A stretch of 64,000 bases of DNA from Gardnerella vaginalis. Its GTDB lineage: Bacteria > Actinomycetota > Actinomycetes > Actinomycetales > Bifidobacteriaceae. The stretch is from positions 868,001 to 932,000 of the forward strand of contig NZ_JBETXJ010000002.1 in NCBI RefSeq assembly GCF_040427915.1. The letters are read 5' to 3'. Within the stretch, counting starts at the first letter, position 1; every line of letters begins with the position of its first letter. Positions 8,742-17,420 of the stretch are shown here, piece after piece. The notes under the pieces were generated by a model. The model was given only the letters and a program-made list of their open reading frames with translations. It ran no database searches and was not told the origin of the DNA. Made by a program: the position numbers and the translations under genes.

Positions 8742-8775
8742 TACGCCTTTTAAGTATTTCATATGCAATTTGTGA

Positions 8776-8781
8776 TATAAA
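8776..8781 (+). promoter_or_regulatory. Extended -10 of a candidate leaderless gene
   Basis: TATAAA, preceded by TGA in the extended -10 position, ends exactly 6 nt before the ATG at 8788. Transcription should therefore begin at or next to the start codon. No ribosome binding site is present. Confidence 0.6.
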
Positions 8782-8787
8782 AGTCTT

Positions 8788-9522
8788 ATGTCTCTTATGC
8801 GCAAAACAAAGCACGTGCTTATGAATAAACTTAAACGCGTGATATGTTTATGTGCAGCTGCGTCGATTTCTCTATTGGCGGTAGCGTCTTTGAGTGGGTG
8901 TGAGCCTAAGAATCACGCGGTTGGGGATACGGGTAAGGCAGACGACATAGTTCACGATGGCATTGACGTAGAAGATATCAAGCTACTTATAGTTGGGTCA
9001 AAATCCGCATCTCTTGATTCCAAACTCCTTCATTTATGCGAAAAATCTGGTTTGAGTGCAGCTTATGCTTCTGTGTCTGATGTTAAGAACGCTAATGAGG
9101 CTGCAAGTGATGCGATTAAGTCTGCTTCCGAGCAGCCTGTTTCTATGATATTGATTAACAGCATCAATATTGATGCTTCAGATTCTACAGATTTAGGTGT
9201 TAAAAGCAATGCTGGTGGAGCACATGTAGATTTAAAGGCTCGTGAATCTTGGATTGATGCGCTTAAATATGCTCGTTTTGCTGGAATACCAGTAGCTCTT
9301 GTGAATCCTAAAAATCCTCCGAAGGATTCAACTTTGTATGCTGCAAAATTGTATATTTTCAAGGATTTAGACAATCAAGCTTTGTTTGAGTTTAATAGGG
9401 ATAATAGGTCGAATGTAGATAAATTGGGAAAAATTCAACATTCATCTCTTCTAAAAATCGTTCAATCGTTAATAGATAATACGCCTCACAGCAGGGATGT
9501 GATTATAAATGACAAGAACTAG
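8788..9522 (+). CDS. Putative lipoprotein, possibly with a sugar-binding-protein-like fold
   Basis: 244 residues with a basic N terminus, hydrophobic core and lipobox LSGC (Cys38), so membrane-attached and outside the cell. The remainder alternates hydrophobic strands and helices in a pattern reminiscent of the first domain of RbsB-type binding proteins (IKLLIVGSKSA, then SMILINSINI, then AGIPVALVNP), but it is about half the usual length. I cannot name a ligand. The upstream extended -10 supports the ATG at 8788 as a leaderless start. Its last 14 bases overlap the start of the P-type ATPase gene, suggesting coupled translation and a shared role, perhaps in sensing or presenting the transported ion. 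Confidence 0.7.
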   Translation: MSLMRKTKHVLMNKLKRVICLCAAASISLLAVASLSGCEPKNHAVGDTGKADDIVHDGIDVEDIKLLIVGSKSASLDSKLLHLCEKSGLSAAYASVSDVKNANEAASDAIKSASEQPVSMILINSINIDASDSTDLGVKSNAGGAHVDLKARESWIDALKYARFAGIPVALVNPKNPPKDSTLYAAKLYIFKDLDNQALFEFNRDNRSNVDKLGKIQHSSLLKIVQSLIDNTPHSRDVIINDKN

Positions 9523-12310
9523 CGTAATTAAGAAAGATTTGCCAGAGACTTCGCGGAGGCTGCAGATGCGTGATTTGGATAATTTGCGTGACATAAGTGA
9601 CATGTCTGATTTGCCTGATTTGCCAGAAGTTAACGAATCTGGTTTAAATGCAGATGAAGTTTCTTATGCTGTGGAAAATGGCGACGTTAACATTACGACT
9701 AATCGAACATCTAGGTCTGTGCTTTCTATTGTGCGTGCAAACGTGTTTACACTTTTTAACGCAATTATCTTTGTAGCAATGGTGGTTGTTCTCGCTACTG
9801 GATCTTGGAAAGATGCCGTTTTTGGTTTTGTTATTTTGATTAACACTGGTATTGGCGTTGTTACTGAGTTGCGTGCAAAACACACGCTTGATAGGCTTTC
9901 GATTCTTGTGGCTTCGCGATCGATTGTGCGACGGGGCGGCAAGAACGTTTTTATAAACCATTGCGATATTGTGCTTGGTGATTTGTTATGGGTTCGTGCT
10001 GGAGACCAGGTTCCTGCAGATGTGCAAGTGCTTGAATCTTGGGGTTTGGAGATGGATGAGTCAATGCTTACGGGCGAATCTGCAACTGTACGTAAAGCTG
10101 CAGAGGATCGCGTATATTCTGGCTCTACCGCTGTTTCTGGTGTTGCTTTGACTCGTGTTACGGCTGTGGGTGGCAACAGTTATGCTGCTAAATTGGCTGC
10201 TCAAGCAAAGGTTTACACTAAAACAATTTCGGATTTGAGCCGCGGAATTAACACGATTTTAAAGTGGATGACGATTGTTGTTGTGCCTCTTTGCGTCTTG
10301 CTTGTATGGTCTCAGATTAGTAAGGTTGGTGGTTTTGCGCTTGCGTGGCAAACTGGCCATTGGCGTAGTGCTGTGGTTTCTGCTGTCGCTGGTGTTGTTG
10401 GCATGATTCCAGAAGGTCTTGTGCTTTTAACTTCGCTTAATTTTGCTGTTGCTGCTATGCGCCTCGCTCGAAAGAAGACTCTGATACAAGAGTTAGAATC
10501 TGTGGAAACTTTGGCGCGAGTGGATTGTTTGAATTTGGATAAAACTGGCACTATTACGGATGGTGGAATCGCATTCGTAGGCGTGGATTTGCTTGATGAC
10601 AATTTAAGTGATGTTGCAAAGCAGAGCAGCGCGGATGCTTTCGACTTGAATGATGGTTTGCGCGGTTTTGTAAATCAAGCTTTATTTGATTTGTCTAATG
10701 AAGAAAATCCAAATGCTACTGGTATAGCAATTATGGAAGGTCTTGGTAGTAAAGATACTTTTAGCAAAGGTCTTAATGATAAAAACGTTGAAAATCAGGG
10801 TGTTTCTTCTGGTTGCGTAATAAATAATCGTCTTCCGTTCTCGTCTTCTAGAAAATGGAGTGCTATTAATTACAAGCATAAAGATGGTAGTTTTGAAACT
10901 TGGTACATGGGTGCTCCAGAAGTTTTGGTTAGTGCGATTCGTGAGTTTCGTGATTGTTCTGACGGCAATTCTGATTCTAACTATTCTAATATGCGCTCGC
11001 ATGAGCAGTTTGATCGTATTTTGCATCGCGTAAATGAATATGCTCAAAAAGGTGAGCGTGTGCTTCTCCTTGCTTTAGATGACAGCGATTCATGTGATTC
11101 TACTTTTTCTGATTCTCCTACTATTTCTTCTAATGCACGTCCTGTTGCCTTGGTTCGCTGTTCGGAGAAAATTCGTTCGGATGCTAGACAAACGCTCGCA
11201 TGGTTTAGGCAGCAGGGAGTTAGATGCCGTGTTATTTCTGGCGATAATCCTATAACAGTTGCTGCAGTGGCTGAAAAAGTTGGATTAACTGGCGATTCTA
11301 AGCCTATTGCTATGGATGCTAGGAATCTTCCTAAAGATGTTAATCAGCTTTCTCAGGTGCTCGAGAATGTTGATGTTCTTGGTCGTGTTTTGCCAGATCA
11401 AAAGAAGGCGATTGTTCAGGCTCTGCATGCTAAGGGTCATGTTGTTGCTATGACTGGCGATGGTGTTAACGATACTCTTGCGCTTAAAGAAGCGGATTTG
11501 GGTGTAGCTATGGGGAATGCTGCTCCTGCAGCTAAGGCTGTGGCTCAAGTTGTGCTTGTTGATTCGCGTTTTTCGCATCTTCCAGACGTGGTTGCTAGGG
11601 GTCGTCAGGTTATGGCAAATATGGAGCGTGTTGCAGGATTGTTCCTTGTTAAAACTGTGTATTCTGCACTTATTTCGGCTGGTGTTGTTCTTCTTGGTCT
11701 TCACTTCCCGTATTTGCCTCGTCACATAACTTATATTGGCTCGTTAACAATTGGTATTCCAGCGTTTTTGCTGGCTTTGGCTCCTAATTCAAGACGTTAT
11801 ATTCCAGGGTTTTTGCATCGTGTTGTGCGTTTTGCGCTTCCTAATGGTGTGGCTGTTGCTATATCTGTGTTGGTTACGGCTGTTTTTGCTCCTATGATGT
11901 TGGCGCGTGGTTTAGATGCTTCTGGTGTGAGTGCTTCCAAGCTTATTGTTGGTGCAGCCAAGTCTTTGGGTGTGACTCGTAGTATTTGTGCGGTTGTTGT
12001 TTTTGCGCTTGGTGTAGTGGTTTTAGCTACTGTTTCTAAACCTATTTTTTCTTGGCGTGGAATAATGGTGTTGTGCTTTGCGCTGGCTGGTGTTGTGGGC
12101 GCGTTTATACCGTTTGTCGCTCATTTCTTTGATTTGCACATTCCAACTAATGGAAACGATATGTTTGTTATGATTTGTGCAGTAATGTTTGCCCTTGTTG
12201 TGTGGATGCTTTTACACTTATTTAGCAGACTAATCGTAAGTTGGTTAGATAACAGTCATTCTTCTGATATTTCTGCTGCAGATATTTCTATGGATGAAGA
12301 TGCTGATTAG
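9509..12310 (+). CDS. P-type cation-transporting ATPase (CtpE-like)
   Basis: Integral membrane ion pump, 933 residues. Visible motifs are TGES (188-191, actuator), the phosphorylated Asp in DKTGT (Asp344), and MTGDGVNDTLALKEADLGVAMG in the P domain. The MIPEGL stretch in the fourth membrane helix and six C-terminal membrane segments fit a P2/CtpE-type transporter; Ca2+ transport is known for mycobacterial CtpE, but the ion here is not fixed by sequence. No heavy-metal CPC motif or N-terminal metal domain is present. The nucleotide domain carries a Ser/Asp/Asn-rich insertion near residues 485-550. An acidic leader of about 50 residues precedes the first domain. Translation overlaps the upstream lipoprotein by 14 bases. 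Confidence 0.9.
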   Translation: MTRTSVIKKDLPETSRRLQMRDLDNLRDISDMSDLPDLPEVNESGLNADEVSYAVENGDVNITTNRTSRSVLSIVRANVFTLFNAIIFVAMVVVLATGSWKDAVFGFVILINTGIGVVTELRAKHTLDRLSILVASRSIVRRGGKNVFINHCDIVLGDLLWVRAGDQVPADVQVLESWGLEMDESMLTGESATVRKAAEDRVYSGSTAVSGVALTRVTAVGGNSYAAKLAAQAKVYTKTISDLSRGINTILKWMTIVVVPLCVLLVWSQISKVGGFALAWQTGHWRSAVVSAVAGVVGMIPEGLVLLTSLNFAVAAMRLARKKTLIQELESVETLARVDCLNLDKTGTITDGGIAFVGVDLLDDNLSDVAKQSSADAFDLNDGLRGFVNQALFDLSNEENPNATGIAIMEGLGSKDTFSKGLNDKNVENQGVSSGCVINNRLPFSSSRKWSAINYKHKDGSFETWYMGAPEVLVSAIREFRDCSDGNSDSNYSNMRSHEQFDRILHRVNEYAQKGERVLLLALDDSDSCDSTFSDSPTISSNARPVALVRCSEKIRSDARQTLAWFRQQGVRCRVISGDNPITVAAVAEKVGLTGDSKPIAMDARNLPKDVNQLSQVLENVDVLGRVLPDQKKAIVQALHAKGHVVAMTGDGVNDTLALKEADLGVAMGNAAPAAKAVAQVVLVDSRFSHLPDVVARGRQVMANMERVAGLFLVKTVYSALISAGVVLLGLHFPYLPRHITYIGSLTIGIPAFLLALAPNSRRYIPGFLHRVVRFALPNGVAVAISVLVTAVFAPMMLARGLDASGVSASKLIVGAAKSLGVTRSICAVVVFALGVVVLATVSKPIFSWRGIMVLCFALAGVVGAFIPFVAHFFDLHIPTNGNDMFVMICAVMFALVVWMLLHLFSRLIVSWLDNSHSSDISAADISMDEDAD

Positions 12311-12434
12311 CTTTTATTAACTTTTATCAACTTTTATCAACTTTAGTTGGTTTTTGGGCTTTGTGTGCATTTTATTTTTATGTTGTATGCAACGTATATC
12401 GAATCGCTGCGTGTCGTGCCTTTGAAATTATGCT
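12311..12434. repeat. Spacer with 10-bp tandem repeats
   Basis: Right after the ATPase stop codon the unit ACTTTTATCA, or a one-base variant, recurs three times (about 12313-12350). No gene or clear terminator is seen. Confidence 0.6.
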
Positions 12435-12440
12435 TACAAT
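12435..12440 (+). promoter_or_regulatory. -10 box of candidate leaderless sdaA
   Basis: TACAAT ends 6 nt before the GTG at 12447, and there is no ribosome site between. The -35 region is weak. Confidence 0.5.
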
Positions 12441-12446
12441 GTATAT

Positions 12447-13967
12447 GTGTTCAGTATTTTAGAAATGTTTTCGATTGGTGTAGGACCTAGTTCTTCTCAC
12501 ACTGTTGGTCCTATGCGCGCTGCGAACGCTTTTGTTACCTCGCTGAAGGAAAGCGGAAAGCTTAATAGTGTTGCGCGAGTTCATGTTACATTGTACGGTT
12601 CTTTGTCTCTTACAGGTTTGGGTCATGGCACGGATCGTGCTTCTGTTGCTGGCTTGGAGGGTAATTTACCTGACGATGTTGATACAGAACACATGATGAC
12701 TATTCGTGAATATTGTAAGAAAACTGGTACTTTGACTCTTGCTCATAGTCATACTATTGAATTTGATTACGATTCAGACGTGATTTTTGAAAAGTGGAAG
12801 CGCATGGTTGCACACCCTAATGGCATGAGGTTTGTGGCTTTCGATTCTCAAGGTGATACTGTTGACGAGCAAGTTTGGTATTCAATTGGGGGTGGTTTTA
12901 TTCGCAAAGGTAACGCGAATGATGCAATGGTTGGGTTGCATGATCGCGTTTTAGATGATGCGAATAATGTTGATGATTCTAAGTCTGACTCGACAAATGA
13001 TTCTGTAAATAGCGATTCTACGGCGGCTGGCGATTCTTCCGTAAATTCTTCCAATGATTCAACTGTTCCTTATCCTTTCTCGACTTGTAAAGAGCTTATT
13101 TCAATTTGCAAAAAAGAGCATAAGAATATAAGTGATATTGTTTGGCAAAATGAGCTTGCTTTGCATGAGGGAGATGCGCATTACGTTCGCTCCTATTTGC
13201 TACATGTGTGGAAGGTTATGAGCAAGTGTGTGGAAAATGGTTGTAATTCTAAACAGGAGATTCTCCCTGGAGGACTTGATGTTCCTAGGCGTGCTCCCAA
13301 TATGTATGCGCGTCTTGCCGCTAATTCAGATATGCTTCGTCAGAATCATCGCAGGTCTGATTCAGTTTTAGAAAGCTCCGATTCTGCGTGGGTTAATCTT
13401 TTTGCACTTGCTGTTAGTGAGGAGAATGCTGGTGGTGGTCGTATTGTTACGGCTCCTACTAATGGTTCTGCCGGAATTATTCCAGCTGTTTTACAATATT
13501 ATTGGCGGTTTGTAGATAGTGCTAGTGAAGATGGAATTGTAAGATTCCTTCTTGCTTCTGGCGCTGTTGGATACCTGTTTAAACGTAATGCTTCGATTTC
13601 TGGTGCAGAAGTTGGATGCCAGGGAGAAGTTGGTTCTGCGTGTTCTATGGCTGCTGCTGGATTATGTGAGGTGCTTGGCGGCACTCCTGAACAGGTTGAA
13701 AATGCTGCGGAAATTGGTATTGAGCATCATCTTGGTTTGACTTGTGATCCTGTTGGCGGTTTGGTACAGATTCCTTGCATTGAGCGCAATGCTATGGCTG
13801 CTAATACGGCGATTAATGCTGTAAGAATTGCTCTGCTAGGTGATGGTTCGCATATTGTTAGCCTTGATAATGCGATTAAAACAATGAAGGAAACTGGTCA
13901 AGATATGATGTCTAAGTACAGGGAAACATCTAAAGGTGGACTCGCCGTAAACGTTGTTGAATGTTAG
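12447..13967 (+). CDS. sdaA: L-serine dehydratase (single chain, iron-sulfur)
   Basis: Converts L-serine to pyruvate and ammonia in the cytoplasm using an oxygen-sensitive [4Fe-4S] cluster. 506 residues: the beta-type domain starts with [19 protein letters not shown], and the alpha-type domain holds the cluster cysteines in [17 protein letters not shown] and IPCIERN. The GTG at 12447 gives the family-standard MFSI start. A Ser/Asp/Asn-rich insert of about 40 residues (roughly 12950-13070) lies between conserved blocks, longer than in typical family members and presumably a surface loop. A TACAAT box 6 nt upstream suggests a leaderless message. It stands alone between the ATPase and FKBP genes. 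Confidence 0.95.
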   Translation: MFSILEMFSIGVGPSSSHTVGPMRAANAFVTSLKESGKLNSVARVHVTLYGSLSLTGLGHGTDRASVAGLEGNLPDDVDTEHMMTIREYCKKTGTLTLAHSHTIEFDYDSDVIFEKWKRMVAHPNGMRFVAFDSQGDTVDEQVWYSIGGGFIRKGNANDAMVGLHDRVLDDANNVDDSKSDSTNDSVNSDSTAAGDSSVNSSNDSTVPYPFSTCKELISICKKEHKNISDIVWQNELALHEGDAHYVRSYLLHVWKVMSKCVENGCNSKQEILPGGLDVPRRAPNMYARLAANSDMLRQNHRRSDSVLESSDSAWVNLFALAVSEENAGGGRIVTAPTNGSAGIIPAVLQYYWRFVDSASEDGIVRFLLASGAVGYLFKRNASISGAEVGCQGEVGSACSMAAAGLCEVLGGTPEQVENAAEIGIEHHLGLTCDPVGGLVQIPCIERNAMAANTAINAVRIALLGDGSHIVSLDNAIKTMKETGQDMMSKYRETSKGGLAVNVVEC

Positions 13968-14033
13968 ATTGAATTTTAGATTGAATCCTAAATTAAATTT
14001 TGGATTAGATTAGGATTTAACTTAGGATTTAAC
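13964..14033. repeat. Two 12-bp tandem duplications starting at the sdaA stop codon
   Basis: TTAGATTGAAT occurs at 13964 and 13976 (12-bp period) and includes the sdaA stop TAG. TTAGGATTTAAC occurs at 14010 and 14022, also with 12-bp period. The rest of the spacer up to the FKBP gene shows no gene. Confidence 0.8.
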
Positions 14034-14227
14034 TTTATATTATTGGCATAGGTAGCGGTTGAGTGCTAATCTAAATCACGCTATAAGATTACAGAACTGT
14101 TATAATGTTCGAATATAATGTTCGAAGTTTTTGGATAATGCTATTAAACATTAGTTGATTTTTGCAAATGTTTTAAGCATTTACATATGGCTGTAAGGGA
14201 TTGGAAAAGGTTATAAAGGAGGGCAAT

Positions 14228-14635
14228 ATGGCACAGGATATGCCAGAAGTAGTTGCGGAATTTGGTACTACGCCAACGGTGACGTTCCCAGCGTCTGAGC
14301 CGCCAGCGGGGCTTAAGGTTGTTGAGTTAGTAGAAGGTAATGGTCCTTTAGTTCGCGCTGGAGATACTGTGACTGTTAATTATCATGGTGTTGTTTGGGG
14401 CGCGGATAAGCCGTTTGATTCTAGCTTTGATCGTCATAGGCCAGCAAGTTTTGGCATTGGTGTTGGTCAGGTGATTCAGGGGTGGGATCGTACTGTTCCA
14501 GGTCATAATGTTGGCTCTAGGCTTCTTGTTTCTATTCCGCCTGAGTATGGTTATGGTTCTCGTGGAGTTCCTCAGGCTGGAATTGGTGGTTCAGACACTC
14601 TTGTGTTTGTGATCGATATTATTTCTACGCGATGA
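14228..14635 (+). CDS. FKBP-type peptidyl-prolyl cis-trans isomerase
   Basis: Catalyses proline cis-trans isomerisation in folding proteins; 135 residues with a single FKBP domain. Family signatures are VTVNYHGVVW, the FDSSFDR loop, the active-site stretch GVGQVIQGWDRTVPGHNVGSR, and PPEYGYGSRG with the hydrophobic end DTLVFVIDI. No signal peptide, so cytoplasmic. The ATG at 14228 follows AAAGGAGGG very closely (4 nt), which favours it over the upstream ATG at 14201. greA follows 66 bp later and may be co-transcribed. Confidence 0.93.
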   Translation: MAQDMPEVVAEFGTTPTVTFPASEPPAGLKVVELVEGNGPLVRAGDTVTVNYHGVVWGADKPFDSSFDRHRPASFGIGVGQVIQGWDRTVPGHNVGSRLLVSIPPEYGYGSRGVPQAGIGGSDTLVFVIDIISTR

Positions 14636-14701
14636 ATATTGCGTGTGATTGATTTTTAATTTGCTGTTTTATTCTTTGTTCTTTATTAAGGAGATTACAA
14701 A

Positions 14702-15181
14702 ATGGCTGAAGAAAAAACGATTTTGTTGACTAAGGAAGCTTACGATAAGCTCAAGGAAGAATTGGCTCATCGCGAAGGCGAGTATCGTGATGAAATTACT
14801 GAACGTATTGCTGCTGCACGAGCTGAGGGTGATTTGTCTGAAAATGGCGGTTATCAGGCTGCTCGTGAGGAGCAGGGCAAGAATGAGGGTCGTATTAACG
14901 AGCTTATTGTTAAGCTTCGTAATGCTAAGATTCTCGAGGCTCCAGAAGCTGGCAGTGTTGGAAATGGTTCTCTTGTAACTTTGGAGCTTGCTGGCCGAGA
15001 AATGACTTATGTACTTGGATCTCGCGATATTGCTGTTGCTACAGATTACGATGTTATTAGTCCAGAATCTCCAATTGGTGCTGCAATAATGGGTGCTAAA
15101 GCAGGTGATACTGTTAGCTATTCTGCTCCAAATGGTCGTGAGATTTCTGTAACTATCAAGGATTCTCATCCTCTTGCATAA
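14702..15181 (+). CDS. greA: Transcription elongation factor GreA
   Basis: Rescues backtracked RNA polymerase by stimulating transcript cleavage. 159 residues: an N-terminal antiparallel coiled coil (about 1-78) with the tip acidic pair in EGDLSENGGYQAA, which enters the secondary channel, and a C-terminal FKBP-like domain. The start has AAGGAG 8 nt upstream. It ends before a strong terminator at 15214, so it is the last gene of its transcript, probably with the FKBP gene. Confidence 0.96.
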   Translation: MAEEKTILLTKEAYDKLKEELAHREGEYRDEITERIAAARAEGDLSENGGYQAAREEQGKNEGRINELIVKLRNAKILEAPEAGSVGNGSLVTLELAGREMTYVLGSRDIAVATDYDVISPESPIGAAIMGAKAGDTVSYSAPNGREISVTIKDSHPLA

Positions 15182-15213
15182 TAAATTTTATGTGACAGGA
15201 AAGTTCATTTTTT

Positions 15214-15266
15214 AATCGCTGTGATTTTAAAGCTCTTATAGCTGCTAATCACAGCGATTTTTTTTT
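15214..15266 (+). terminator. Rho-independent terminator of greA
   Basis: AATCGCTGTGATT (15214-15226) pairs perfectly with AATCACAGCGATT (15247-15259), followed by nine T residues. On the other strand no T run follows, so it serves greA only. Confidence 0.9.
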
Positions 15267-15346
15267 ATTGTTTGTTTTACATATTGAGAGAGTATTTGTA
15301 ATGTTTTGCGTTTGCTAGAAATTTAGTTCTAGTTCTGCTTAAAACG

Positions 15347-16066
15347 TTAAATTTTTCTTAAGATAGTAACAACTTTACCCATTATTTTTGCATGTGATCC
15401 ATCAATAGGTGAATACGCTGGATTGTGTGGCATAAGCCAGACGTGACCATTGTCTTTTCTAAACGTTTTTACAGTAGCCTCATTATCTAGCAGTGCGGCA
15501 ACTATATCTCCATTTGTTGCTTCATTTTGTTCTCGTACAACAACGTAATCTCCATCGCAGATTGCTGCATCGATCATTGAATCTCCATGCACTTCTAGCA
15601 TAAATAGATTTCCGCTTCCAGTAAGTCTTTCTGGCAATCTCATAACATCTTCAACGTGTTGCTCTGCTGTTATAGGTGTTCCAGCTGCAATTCTCCCAAC
15701 AAGTGGTACATCGTGTGAGTGAATCAATGAGTCGTTGTTGTATATGCTCACGTCTACTGCTGATTTTGTAATCAGTGTATGAGCTTTCTCCTTATTTTTC
15801 TTTAAGAAATCTCCAATAACCTCAATGGCACGCCCTTTATTGGCGCTTATTCTTATTAGTCCTTTCATTTCTAAGGCTCGCAATTGATGTTTTACGGAAG
15901 AAGGACTTCTTAAGCCTACAGCTTCGCCTATTTCTCTAAATGATGGAGGAAATCCATGTTCTTCAAGGCAATTTTGTATGGCATCCATGATTTTGCGCTG
16001 ACGATCTGTTAGCGGTTCTGTGTTGTGCGCCGCGGAATCACTAATCTCGTTTGTGTTGATATTCAT
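15347..16066 (-). CDS. lexA: SOS repressor LexA
   Basis: 239 residues. The N-terminal winged helix-turn-helix (about 18-85) contains GFPPSFREIGEAVGLRSPSSVKH. The C-terminal self-cleaving domain has the scissile Ala128-Gly129 in GRIAAGTP, the nucleophile Ser163 in HGDSMID and the general base Lys200 in ATVKTF. It represses DNA-damage genes until RecA filaments trigger self-cleavage. The start ATG 16066 has AAGGAG upstream; a 22-codon upstream extension would cross the promoter. It diverges from the LysM gene across a 171-bp region with several SOS-box-like sites, so both should be autoregulated by LexA. Confidence 0.97.
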   Translation of the reverse strand: MNINTNEISDSAAHNTEPLTDRQRKIMDAIQNCLEEHGFPPSFREIGEAVGLRSPSSVKHQLRALEMKGLIRISANKGRAIEVIGDFLKKNKEKAHTLITKSAVDVSIYNNDSLIHSHDVPLVGRIAAGTPITAEQHVEDVMRLPERLTGSGNLFMLEVHGDSMIDAAICDGDYVVVREQNEATNGDIVAALLDNEATVKTFRKDNGHVWLMPHNPAYSPIDGSHAKIMGKVVTILRKI

Positions 16067-16114
16067 GGGGTCTCCTTTCGATGATTTTATTCTATGACAA
16101 ACTCGCAAAAAAAT

Positions 16115-16196
16115 CAAACATATGTTCGACACGCCGTTGCATCTTTAGAACAGATGTGTCAAGATTGATACACCTGTTCGATAGAACAAATGTTCA
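16115..16196. promoter_or_regulatory. Cluster of SOS (LexA) boxes between lexA and the LysM gene
   Basis: Compared with the Gram-positive box CGAAC-N4-GTTCG: box 1 CAAACATATGTTCG (16115-16128, near lexA) has one mismatch; box 4 AGAACAAATGTTCA (16183-16196, near the LysM gene) has a perfect GAAC/GTTC core. Two weaker boxes, AGAACAGATGTGTC (16147-16160) and GATACACCTGTTCG (16167-16180), are mirror images of each other and together form a 13-bp inverted repeat with two mismatches. Boxes 1 and 4 are the most secure. Confidence 0.75.
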
Positions 16197-16237
16197 TACG
16201 GATTTATATTGATTTAAATTTGTGAGAAAGGGTAATT

Positions 16238-16606
16238 ATGTATAAGAGATCAAAAGCAACTGGTGCTTTATATAGTCAGTTTGCGAACAACGGTACTTGC
16301 GTAGATAAAACCTGTTTAAAGCGAAATAAGCATAGTAAATCTTTTATTAGATTTATTGTTTTTGTTGCTTTAGTGTGTTTTGCGTGGATTATTTTTACTC
16401 CAAAGCCAGCAGTTTCTGCAGTGTCAAAATCTTTTGTAACATACACTGTTCGTCCTGGAGATACTTTATGGAGTTATGCAAAAACTATAACAAACAAAGA
16501 CGGTAATATTTCTGATTCTGTAGATTATCTCATGCAAATTAATAATTTAGATTCAGCAGATTTAGAAATAGGTCAGTCTATAAAAGTGCCGTTTATAGAC
16601 GATTAA
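16238..16606 (+). CDS. LysM-domain SOS cell-division inhibitor (YneA/DivS-like)
   Basis: 122 residues: a short basic cytoplasmic tail, one membrane helix (about 36-54) and an extracellular LysM domain (about 67-118) with the hallmark YTVRPGDTLWSYAK. The same size and layout, and the same position divergent from lexA, are known for Bacillus YneA and actinobacterial relatives (DivS, ChiZ), which halt septation during DNA damage. The upstream region carries an SOS box (16183-16196), supporting induction with lexA. The role is inferred from layout and context; a plain peptidoglycan-binding membrane protein is the alternative. Confidence 0.8.
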   Translation: MYKRSKATGALYSQFANNGTCVDKTCLKRNKHSKSFIRFIVFVALVCFAWIIFTPKPAVSAVSKSFVTYTVRPGDTLWSYAKTITNKDGNISDSVDYLMQINNLDSADLEIGQSIKVPFIDD

Positions 16607-16651
16607 TCAATGTAGATAATTTTATTCGATAGTTAAAATATGGAGGTTTAT

Positions 16652-16843
16652 ATGGATTGGACTTGCGAATGTGACTCGTATGATGAAGATTATAACAATG
16701 TTGTATTTATGGCTTCGTCGATATATGAAACAAGGGTACGAGTAGTTGCAGATATGGTTTTATATCCATCAATTCAGGTATTTATTGGTAAAATTTATCA
16801 AGAATATGGACAAAAATATGAAAAAATCGATTTATTTATATAA
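16652..16843 (+). CDS. Small hypothetical protein between the SOS inhibitor and nrdR
   Basis: 63 residues from ATG 16652, chosen because GGAGG (16642-16646) lies 5 nt upstream; the ATG at 16640 overlaps that site. The N terminus is acidic with two cysteines (DWTCECDSYDEDY); the rest has mixed hydrophobic and aromatic residues without a clear membrane segment. It starts 45 bp after the LysM gene on the same strand, so it may be part of the same SOS-induced transcript. I do not recognise a family. The good ribosome site is the main support for it being real. Confidence 0.5.
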   Translation: MDWTCECDSYDEDYNNVVFMASSIYETRVRVVADMVLYPSIQVFIGKIYQEYGQKYEKIDLFI

Positions 16844-16884
16844 CAAATATTAAAGCATATATAACATATTTTAATAATTTTTAG

Positions 16885-16890
16885 TATGCT
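16885..16890 (+). promoter_or_regulatory. -10 box of candidate leaderless nrdR
   Basis: TATGCT ends 6 nt before the nrdR ATG at 16897. The sequence between holds no ribosome site. Confidence 0.5.
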
Positions 16891-16896
16891 AGATGT

Positions 16897-17346
16897 ATGC
16901 ATTGTCCTTTTTGTAAGAATTCCGATACTAAGGTTATCGATACGCGAATTAGTGAAGATGGATATTCGATTCGTCGCAGACGTGAATGCCAGATGTGTGG
17001 CAACCGCTTTACGACAGTTGAAACTACTCAGTTGCTCGTTATGAAACGATCTGGTTCAATTGAGCCATTCGACCGAGCAAAGGTGGTTGCTGGTGTAGGA
17101 AAAGCTTGCCAGGGTAGACCTATAGACTCTGAAGCTTTAAAGACGTTGGGAATGGAAGTTGAAGCTGATTTGCGTGCTCGCGGATTAGCGCAGGTTACAT
17201 CTGAAGAAGTTGGAAAAGCAATATTGAAACCATTGCGAGAACTGGATGAAGTAGCTTATCTTCGTTTTGCTAGTGTATATCAGAACTTCGCTGGCTTGAA
17301 AGATTTTGAACAAGCCATTGAGGATCTTAAAAAGAGTAAGCAATAA
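16897..17346 (+). CDS. nrdR: Ribonucleotide reductase repressor NrdR
   Basis: 149 residues. The N-terminal zinc ribbon shows MHCPFC and CQMCGNRF (four cysteines), followed by RFTTVET and an ATP-cone domain (about residues 46-136) beginning [18 protein letters not shown]. It senses ATP/dATP and represses ribonucleotide reductase genes at NrdR boxes, none of which is evident nearby. Its location just past lexA and the SOS inhibitor fits a DNA-replication and repair neighbourhood, an arrangement also known in other actinobacteria. Likely leaderless, as the -10 is 6 nt from the ATG. Confidence 0.96.
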   Translation: MHCPFCKNSDTKVIDTRISEDGYSIRRRRECQMCGNRFTTVETTQLLVMKRSGSIEPFDRAKVVAGVGKACQGRPIDSEALKTLGMEVEADLRARGLAQVTSEEVGKAILKPLRELDEVAYLRFASVYQNFAGLKDFEQAIEDLKKSKQ

Positions 17347-17420
17347 CCCTTCTTGTTTGACCCATATATTTCAATAGGTCAAACAATGTACTAGGTTATT
17401 CGGGTTTAGTGTTTTTATGT

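Noticed and set aside
17353..17386. Inverted repeat TTGTTTGACC / GGTCAAACAA between nrdR and the HelD-like gene as terminator
   Set aside because: The 10-bp stem is real, but no T tract follows on either strand, so a terminator call is not supported.
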